A stretch of 19,712 nt of DNA from Porogramme epimiltina (Eukaryota > Basidiomycota > Agaricomycetes > Polyporales > Polyporaceae): positions 1 to 19,712 of the forward strand of contig FTLJ01000325.1 in NCBI GenBank assembly GCA_900155495.1, written 5' to 3'. A model generated the notes under the pieces. That model was given only the letters and a program-made list of their open reading frames with translations, did not search any database and was not told the origin of the DNA. The translations under genes and the position numbers were made by a program. Positions 18,782 to 19,712 of this stretch are shown here, one piece after another; the first letter of the stretch is position 1, and the number at the start of each line of letters is the position of its first letter.

Positions 18782-19712
18782 GTAAGTCTGCATCCTACTC
18801 GTATTCCAATACATAGACAACGGCTTACCTTGTATTCCAAGACCCAATTAGGATCACGGATCGAGAGGCAGAACAAAGCACGAATCATGGAGCCCAGCTG
18901 ACCATGCATGTTGGGTATATTATACGTCCAAGGGGTACACGAAGAGATGTGGTCTAGCAATTGTACATGTCTGTGTTAGATATTGAACGACGGTGCATTT
19001 GCCCCGCCTCCACGACTTGCCTGTTGCACATAAAATTGTGGGCCCTGAGATAGACGGACCCATATCAACTAGGGATCGTATCACCCAATATACACGCGCG
19101 CAACAGTCGCTACACAAGTCAGACCAAGATGGTGATGATACACGTCTATATCGATTCTCGATGAGGAGCACAAACGTTAACAGCGGGACTCGGTAGGTTC
19201 AGCGGTGAGGACGAAGGTGAATGGCGGGGGTTACGACGGTAAGTACGAGCAGGCGCGCACAAAACGCGCATTTCGGGGAGCGCCGCGCGAGGACGCGAAG
19301 GGGGGCGGCGCATAACAGGGGGTGCGACGCGCAGGGCGGCAGCCCGGCGGACGCGAACGCCCCCGAGCTCGGCGCAGAGTGGCGCACAAACGACGGAGGA
19401 GGGGAGGGGGGGAGAAGAGAAGAGGGGGACACGCCGGAACAGACGAGCAGAAGCGGAGCAGCAAGGGGAGAAGCAGGGAGGAAGAGAGCGAGCAAAGATA
19501 AGCGGGAGGCGACGAAGCTGAAGTTCGGGTCCGAAAGACGAGGTGTGAAAGTACAGAAGAAGAGAGAGAGGGGGGGGGAACGGAGCCGCGGCGGCGGCGC
19601 GGGCGGCGGGTACGGACGGATGCGGAGTGGGATCGCGGGCGGGGTGGGTGGTGGGGTCGTGCGGGCGAGGATCAGGCGTCGGTGTGATGTGGGGTGGGGT
19701 GGGATGGGGTGG
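18782..19712. other. Right-hand intergenic region, no gene seen
   Basis: Positions 18782-19195 are of mixed composition and hold the 3' end of DUF6535 copy 2. From about 19200 the plus strand turns GC- and purine-rich, so the minus strand is CT-rich like a fungal leader. The minus-strand open frames there (19199-19495) are low-complexity and lack any domain or convincing start. A minus-strand gene promoter is possible, but I cannot identify the gene. Confidence 0.4.
19687..19712 (+). repeat. G-rich GGGGT repeat at window end
   Basis: Four G-runs separated by T or AT (TGGGGTGGGGTGGGATGGGGTGG) give an imperfect 5-bp repeat able to form a G-quadruplex. It is not the TTAGGG telomere repeat. Confidence 0.5.

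Noticed and set aside
19199..19495. 98-codon minus-strand frame at the right end
   Set aside because: Low-complexity Pro/Ser/Leu composition, no domain, no sign of conservation; start context not convincing.

Overview
The window looks like nuclear DNA of a filamentous basidiomycete, most likely an Agaricomycete. The evidence is a GC-rich background, genes broken by many 48-62 nt GT-AG introns, CT-rich leaders in front of start codons, and two members of the DUF6535 membrane-protein family, which is expanded in mushroom-forming fungi. I see no tRNA, rRNA, CRISPR array or recognisable transposase.

Layout. (1) Positions 1-783, minus strand: the 5' part of a LisH-domain transcription regulator of the Flo8/Som1 type. 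It was assembled from four short exons and runs off the left edge. (2) 784-2516: intergenic, with a CT-rich leader for the LisH gene and AT-rich 3'-end-like elements. (3) 2517-8425, minus strand: a large eight-exon gene for a protein of about 1,771 residues. It holds three consecutive START-like lipid-binding modules, each followed by a beta-rich segment, and ends in a C-terminal membrane helix. (4) 8426-9087: a shared divergent promoter. (5) 9088-13678, plus strand: a DUF6535 gene (copy 1) whose N-terminal exons are partly unresolved. (6) 14195-14954, minus strand: a broken copy of the 5' end of the START gene. (7) 14955-15652: a second copy of the divergent promoter. (8) 15653-18781, plus strand: a second DUF6535 gene (copy 2). 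(9) 18782-19712: no gene seen; the last 500 bases are strongly purine-rich on the plus strand and end in a G-rich repeat.

The main organising event is a tandem segmental duplication with a period of about 6.5 kb. The duplicated block is [5' end of START gene] <- promoter -> [DUF6535 gene]. The right-hand START piece keeps exon lengths and intron positions exactly, but carries a one-base deletion and a weakened splice donor, so it is a pseudogene or at best makes a truncated product. The two DUF6535 copies keep the same membrane core but differ in their N-terminal exons and in the middle of the protein.

Exon structures below were derived by hand from splice signals, reading-frame continuity and comparison of the two copies. 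No alignment or database search was run.
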